DNA from: Neisseriales bacterium
GTDB taxonomy: Bacteria > Pseudomonadota > Gammaproteobacteria > Burkholderiales > UBA11063
Direction: 5' to 3'
Length of the DNA: 8,854 nt
Assembly (NCBI GenBank): GCA_008017145.1
Contig: SSGY01000232.1
Span: forward strand, 1 to 8,854
Shown: in pieces, positions 5,669 to 8,854 of the stretch
How the letters are laid out: every line of letters begins with the position of its first letter
How positions within the stretch are numbered: position 1 is the first letter of the stretch
Translations under genes and position numbers: made by a program
Notes under the pieces: model-generated
The model's input: the letters and a program-made list of their open reading frames with translations, nothing else
Told to the model about the DNA's origin: nothing
Database searches by the model: none

Positions 5669-7228
5669 ATGAAAAAAAGAAGTTTAACTTTAGCCGTTTT
5701 AAGTAGTGTCGTATTGGGTGGTCTAGCTGGATGTAATAGCGGTAATAGCTCAAATGTAAATGCTCAAGGTATTCAGTTACAATCTGCTCAACAAGATAAA
5801 GTGCAAGTAACCGCAGCTAGAAATCTTATTAAGGCGGCATATGTTGATATGAGCGCTGCGACTGCATATGATGCAATACCAAATACTGGCTTTGCTAGTG
5901 CTAATGTAATTGTCTTTGGATTTGCAGATGTTACAACTAGGGCTATGCCAGATGCTCAGTCTAAACAAATACAAAAGGCAATGAGAAGCGAAACTTCTGG
6001 CACAGTAAATTTTTTAAGCCTTGGCGGAGAATATGCTAAACCTGAAACATTCAATGCAAACACTGTTTCACAAATTGCAAGTAACATTATTGCTCAAATT
6101 AATGATTTCAATAGCAAAAATACTGTTAAAATAGATGGAGTTGATCTTGATTTAGAGCAAGGGATTGACGGAAACACTGTCGCTAGTTTAGCTAACTTGT
6201 TTAAGCAGCAAGGTTTAAAAGTTGCTGCTGCGCCTCAAGTATATTTGAACAGCGGTAATAATATTGATTCTGCTAATCCATCTAATATGGTTTTAACTTC
6301 TGGCGGCGGTGGCACTCCATCAGACCTCTCTAGACAAAACGTCTATCAGTCAGCATTGAATGCAAGAAGTATTGATTATCTGTTTGTGCAAGGCTATAAT
6401 ACTGGAGGGTTTACGGTAGATCAAGCAGATGAAGGAAATGTTCATTTTTTTAAAAATACAGTCAAAGCTTTAAATTCTGTAGTTAAAACACAATGCTCTG
6501 GTTCAAGCCTTTGTATTCCTTCATCAACCAAAATAGTGATGGGTGCAGTTGCAAATAAATACGCTGGTTGGTATACTCCATTTAGCAATAACACAACAGT
6601 AGCAGAGCAACAAACAGTATTAAATCAATTAAAAGCAGATATTGATTCAATGGTTGACAACTCAGCATATAGTAATTTTGCTGGTATCATGGTATGGTCG
6701 CTAAATATGGATTATGCGGCAAATTTGTATAATGCTGAAAATACAGCATATGGAAAAGGAGCATTTACGAATGCTGTTTTTGGTGCTGCTCCGGCTCCTT
6801 CAACACCATATTTTATTTTGCAAGTAACTAATAATGCTCCTGATGCTCCAAATAAATATGTTTTTGGCTCTGTGAGTTTAATCGTAAATGGTAGCTATTA
6901 TGTGTTTGGTAATCAATGGGATCAGCCAATTACACCTCAAATATATCAATTGTGGGGCACAGCTCCATCATCACAAAATCCTGCCACACCTGGGGTTTCA
7001 TACAGTCCTACGTTAGATAGTCTATTTAGTGATGGGACGAGTTCATTTACGGCATCAATACAGGTTAATGGTTACCAAGATAATGGTAAAGATGCGAAAG
7101 TAACTAACTCATTCAAATGTAGAACTAATCCAACTTATACTTTTGAGGCTGGTAATACATACAATATTATCTTTAATGCAACTGATAATAGTAATGGAAC
7201 TGCGGCATGTGAAGTAAAGAAATTATAA
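5669..7228 (+). CDS. GH18 chitinase-like lipoprotein, hevamine/ChiD-like catalytic domain with C-terminal accessory domain
   Basis: The protein has 519 residues. The lipoprotein signal peptide is residues 1-21 with lipobox LAGC (Cys22). The GH18 barrel covers about residues 48-365: KAAYVDM at the first strand, LSLGG at 116-120, the catalytic DGVDLDLE at 156-163 with Glu163 the acid/base, AAAPQVY at about 188-194, VQGYN at 240-244 (Gln241, Tyr243, Asn244, the QxYN pattern of hevamine, ChiD and endo-N-acetylglucosaminidase-like members, rather than MxYD) and IMVWSLNMD with Trp343. All catalytic residues are present, so activity on chitin or chitooligosaccharides is expected; endo-beta-N-acetylglucosaminidase activity on glycans is the main alternative. 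Residues ~372-519 form a separate beta-rich domain with two Cys that I do not recognise, possibly for binding. GAAGAGG upstream supports the start. It is not a duplicate of its neighbour, yet shares part of the upstream sequence. Confidence 0.87.
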   Translation: MKKRSLTLAVLSSVVLGGLAGCNSGNSSNVNAQGIQLQSAQQDKVQVTAARNLIKAAYVDMSAATAYDAIPNTGFASANVIVFGFADVTTRAMPDAQSKQIQKAMRSETSGTVNFLSLGGEYAKPETFNANTVSQIASNIIAQINDFNSKNTVKIDGVDLDLEQGIDGNTVASLANLFKQQGLKVAAAPQVYLNSGNNIDSANPSNMVLTSGGGGTPSDLSRQNVYQSALNARSIDYLFVQGYNTGGFTVDQADEGNVHFFKNTVKALNSVVKTQCSGSSLCIPSSTKIVMGAVANKYAGWYTPFSNNTTVAEQQTVLNQLKADIDSMVDNSAYSNFAGIMVWSLNMDYAANLYNAENTAYGKGAFTNAVFGAAPAPSTPYFILQVTNNAPDAPNKYVFGSVSLIVNGSYYVFGNQWDQPITPQIYQLWGTAPSSQNPATPGVSYSPTLDSLFSDGTSSFTASIQVNGYQDNGKDAKVTNSFKCRTNPTYTFEAGNTYNIIFNATDNSNGTAACEVKKL

Positions 7229-7245
7229 ATTCATAAACTCTCTCA

Positions 7246-7317
7246 CCATTTACTCAGCCTAGGTGCTAAATCGCGGCTGGGTAATGGGGTTATTGTGTGG
7301 TATCATCCGCGATTTTT
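7246..7317 (+). terminator. Overlapping alternative hairpins after the second GH18 gene, the second followed by T5
   Basis: Hairpin A: 7246-7259 pairs with 7275-7287 (13 pairs, one bulged T, one G-U) around a 15-base loop. Hairpin B: AAATCGCGG (7268-7276) pairs perfectly with CCGCGATTT (7307-7315), and T5 spans 7313-7317. They share 7275-7276, so only one can form fully. Either could end the upstream gene's transcript. A and B together have the geometry of an antiterminator/terminator pair, though hairpin B's 30-base loop is long. Confidence 0.45.
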
Positions 7318-7364
7318 ATCTGATCATTTCCAATCCTATATTTTTTAAAACTAATGAGATTATT

Positions 7365-7418
7365 AATAATTCGTCAATTTCATTGATCAACTCAATGAAA
7401 AGCAAGTCAAATAAATAA
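7365..7418 (+). pseudogene. Remnant of the 3' end of a chitinase gene
   Basis: The frame reads NNSSISLINSMKSKSNK and then TAA. It aligns without gaps to the C-terminus of the large chitinase (DNPTMSLINAMKTELNK, stop): 9 of 17 residues and, by hand count, 39 of 54 bases match. A strong hairpin terminator follows 22 bases after the stop, as it does 26 bases after the large chitinase. No start, signal peptide or catalytic motif precedes it; upstream similarity fades at about 7360. It is best read as what is left of a third chitinase gene after deletion. The match is short, so some doubt remains. Confidence 0.65.
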
Positions 7419-7440
7419 CTCAAGTAAGTAATCTAAATCT

Positions 7441-7475
7441 AAGAATGAGCAGCTATTAGCGGCTCATTCTTTATT
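7441..7475 (+). terminator. Intrinsic terminator downstream of the chitinase remnant
   Basis: AAGAATGAGC (7441-7450) pairs perfectly with GCTCATTCTT (7462-7471), and an inner GCT/AGC pairs around ATT. A T-rich tail TTTATTTC follows. The top of the stem resembles that of the large chitinase's terminator (GAGCAGCTA in both), consistent with common descent. Confidence 0.85.
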
Positions 7476-7596
7476 TCTAAGAGTTGTGGTGTTGCATAAA
7501 GTAACGTATTTTAGCCGTTATAACAGTGTTAGCTACGCTGAAAATCGATGATTTAAGCTAATTAAGCCTAGATTTATAATAATTGTACAAAATTGT

Positions 7597-7617
7597 CGAT
7601 ATATCGCAAAATTTTGC
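7597..7617. promoter_or_regulatory. Two adjoining perfect palindromes over the -35 region
   Basis: CGATATATCG (7597-7606) and GCAAAATTTTGC (7606-7617) share one base and sit just before the extended -10 at 7620-7628, covering the -35 position. The matching region ahead of the intact chitinase (2213-2235) is related but its symmetry is lost. These are candidate operator sites. Confidence 0.45.
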
Positions 7618-7619
7618 TT

Positions 7620-7628
7620 TGATACAAT
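7620..7628 (+). promoter_or_regulatory. Extended -10 promoter of the truncated chitinase paralog
   Basis: TGATACAAT (TG at 7620-7621, TACAAT at 7623-7628) lies inside a TTGCTTTG-TACAATG block conserved with 2231-2246. The leader is about 65 bases. The promoter looks intact, so the truncated gene is probably still transcribed. Confidence 0.6.
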
Positions 7629-7701
7629 GCATTACTTCTTAAGGGTAAATGTGCATTTGTTTATGCACGAATAATAAAATAAAATCAGAGAGGAAAATCG
7701 G

Positions 7702-8679
7702 ATGAGAAAACAACGCAAATTCAATACGCTGGCAGTATCAATCGCAGCAGGAAGCAGTCTTTTATTGGCAGCGTGTGGTGGTGGAAGTAATAGTGCGACT
7801 ACAGGTGGTGGTCAAAACTTAACCGGGGCGCCAATTAGTGCTAAGAGTTCACCAAGCTTGTTTAGCAGCAGTAACTGTTTGAGCGGAGGTGTAACTTTAA
7901 CTGGAACTGCCTGGTGGGTAAATGCTACGGTCGATATAAAAAATGCATGTAATAGTGACCAAAGTCTGGCAGGTACAACTATCAGTTTTACGGCACAGGA
8001 TGCTAACGGTAAACCAATTCAAGTTGGAACGCTGAATAACTGGTGGTTTAACGATACTAGTTATCAATTAGCATTTATGGCAGGTAACGGCAATCAGCAA
8101 ATTGCCAATATAACAGCAGCAGATGTTGGTAAATTGGCAGTTCCCGCAAATCAGACCTTGACTTTTCAAGGCGGTTTCCAGCTATTTGGTTCTGAGTTTG
8201 AGAGTGATATAGCAAAAGCCACTTTTACCATTAATGGTGCGTCTCCGGCGCCAACACCTACCCCAACGCCGACTCCGACTCCAGCACCAGTTACAACTGG
8301 ATCATTAAATGTGATAGTAGATACAACTGATACAGATTGCAAAGGAACTACGAATTGTGACGGCTTGAATATTAATATAACAGATTCCGCTGGAAAAATT
8401 ATAAAAAACTTCCAGGTACCGACAACTTCTTTAGGTGGAAAGTATAATCAGCCTATTCAAGATTTAAATGCCGATAGTTATACAGTTTCAGGTTCAACAA
8501 TTCCAAGCACCACAGTTACATATACACCAAGTGCAACCACAAGCATAACAGCAGGTAATACTTCAGACGTAACGATCACATATGCTAGATCAGTAGTAAC
8601 TACAGGTAAGGCAACAATTAATTTAGCAAGTGTAGTTCCTAAGGTAATACCCCCTAAAAAAAGTGCTATTGATAAGTAG
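7702..8679 (+). CDS. Truncated chitinase paralog cut off by an IS3-family insertion
   Basis: The frame encodes 325 residues, of which 1-313 align throughout with the N-terminus of the chitinase at 2323. Shared parts are the signal peptide with lipobox LAAC (Cys25), the beta-rich WW-containing module (~50-178), a shorter PT linker (182-196), the first beta-sandwich (about 197-300) and the start of the second (GKATINLASVVP). After Pro313 the last 12 residues (KVIPPKKSAIDK) have no counterpart and are read from the insertion sequence's left end. The GH18 barrel is entirely absent in this window. The same GAGAGG ribosome site and a conserved promoter precede it. The product could still be exported and lipid-anchored as a catalytically dead, possibly sugar-binding protein, or it may be a plain pseudogene. 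The rest of the gene may lie beyond the insertion, outside the window. Confidence 0.85.
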   Translation: MRKQRKFNTLAVSIAAGSSLLLAACGGGSNSATTGGGQNLTGAPISAKSSPSLFSSSNCLSGGVTLTGTAWWVNATVDIKNACNSDQSLAGTTISFTAQDANGKPIQVGTLNNWWFNDTSYQLAFMAGNGNQQIANITAADVGKLAVPANQTLTFQGGFQLFGSEFESDIAKATFTINGASPAPTPTPTPTPTPAPVTTGSLNVIVDTTDTDCKGTTNCDGLNINITDSAGKIIKNFQVPTTSLGGKYNQPIQDLNADSYTVSGSTIPSTTVTYTPSATTSITAGNTSDVTITYARSVVTTGKATINLASVVPKVIPPKKSAIDK

Positions 8680-8854
8680 AGAGATTTACAATATCGACTA
8701 ACACCAAGAAGGGTATTAAAAATGAAGAACTCAAAGTTTACTGAATCACAAATAATCAATATTCTAAAATTGGCAGAAAGTGGTATGCCAGTCACAGAAG
8801 TATGTCGTAGCAATGGCATAAGTAGTGCAACATTTTATAAATGGCGCTCTAAAT
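8643..8854 (+). mobile_element. Left part of an IS3-family insertion sequence
   Basis: The paralog's similarity to the intact chitinase stops after 8642 (both read GTTCCTAA, then diverge). From there ACCCCCTAAAAAAAGTG (8649-8665) has the CCCC-then-A-run-then-GTG look of IS3-family (IS407-like) terminal repeats, and the orfA start follows about 80 bases in. The exact first base of the element could be 8641-8643, because the target duplication cannot be seen. The right end, orfB and the second repeat lie outside the window. Confidence 0.8.
8722..8854 (+). CDS. IS3-family transposase OrfA, N-terminal part (3' end outside window)
   Basis: Forty-four residues are visible before the window ends. 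They form the HTH_Tnp_1 domain: KFTESQIINILKLAESG, then VTEVCRSNGISSATFYKWRSK, matching the common IS3 pattern FTExQIxxILkeaexGxxvxevCrxxGISxaTFYxWRxK. OrfA binds the terminal repeats. In this family it normally overlaps orfB, which carries the DDE integrase domain and is made as a fusion by -1 frameshifting. AAGAAGGG (8706-8713) precedes the ATG at a spacing of 8 bases. Nothing indicates inactivation in the visible part. Confidence 0.9.
   Translation, partial: MKNSKFTESQIINILKLAESGMPVTEVCRSNGISSATFYKWRSK

Larger units (their letters stand above)
7229..7701. other. 473-base intergenic region with a gene remnant, overlapping hairpins and a promoter
   Basis: It contains, in order, two overlapping and competing hairpins (7246-7317), the eroded 3' end of a chitinase gene (7365-7418), that gene's terminator (7441-7475), about 100 bases with nothing recognisable, an ACAAAATTG motif (7587-7595), two adjoining palindromes (7597-7617) and the promoter of the truncated paralog (7620-7628). 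A 17-base stretch at 7548-7564 matches 16 of 17 bases just after the large chitinase's stop (5436-5452), which may be another duplication trace or chance in AT-rich DNA. Confidence 0.6.

Noticed and set aside
5777..5974. Minus-strand ORF inside the second GH18 gene
   Set aside because: Cys/Ser/Ile-rich shadow of a gene with intact catalytic motifs.
7286..7340. Frame reading GVIVWYHP, similar to the GVMVWEID end of the GH18 barrel
   Set aside because: It is in a different frame from the 3' remnant and about 40 bases too far from its stop; only about five residues match, so I do not extend the pseudogene this far.
8478..8819. Minus-strand ORF spanning the IS junction
   Set aside because: It crosses the chitinase/IS boundary and lies antisense to both; the hydrophobic composition is a by-product of Thr/Val-rich coding on the other strand.

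Overview
The window comes from an AT-rich Gram-negative bacterium. Two secreted proteins begin with lipoprotein signal peptides (lipobox LAAC or LAGC), promoters are sigma70-like with extended -10 elements, and genes end in hairpin terminators. The style of the genes (PT-linker chitinases, a PAS/LuxR-type regulator, an IS3-family element, low G+C) fits a low-GC gamma- or betaproteobacterium such as a Francisella relative or an Aquella-like Neisseriales. The genus is a guess; the sequence does not prove it.

Layout. Positions 2-445 are the 3' end of a large repetitive-looking protein of unknown function, closed by a UUCG-loop terminator. Positions 641-1408 encode a PAS plus LuxR-like HTH regulator. 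It converges on a minus-strand GyrI/AraC effector-binding-domain protein (1447-1914). After a 408-base intergenic region rich in inverted repeats comes a chitin-degradation block on the plus strand: a 1037-residue multidomain GH18 chitinase lipoprotein (2323-5436); a second, differently built 519-residue GH18 lipoprotein (5669-7228) with its own promoter; an eroded 3' end of another chitinase gene with its terminator (7365-7475); and a second copy of the large chitinase gene (7702 onward). That copy is cut off after its N-terminal binding and beta-sandwich modules by the left end of an IS3-family insertion sequence (from about 8643), whose orfA runs off the window.

How it works together. The two intact GH18 enzymes have complete DxxDxDxE catalytic motifs and are probably lipid-anchored at the cell envelope. 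The first has a ChiA-like catalytic domain with accessory modules on a PT linker. The second has a QxYN motif as in hevamine/ChiD-type chitinases. They probably act on the same polymer in complementary ways. Each gene has its own promoter, and a similar upstream motif (ACAAAAwTG followed by a TATATA core) lies ahead of all three chitinase-type genes, suggesting shared control. The block has been shaped by tandem duplication, internal loss and IS insertion.

I see no CRISPR array, tRNA or rRNA, and no clear new defence or mobile system. The most interesting unexplained material is regulatory and evolutionary: mutually exclusive hairpins at 7246-7317, adjoining palindromes at 7597-7617, a 42-base palindrome at 2062-2103, and the chitinase gene remnant.
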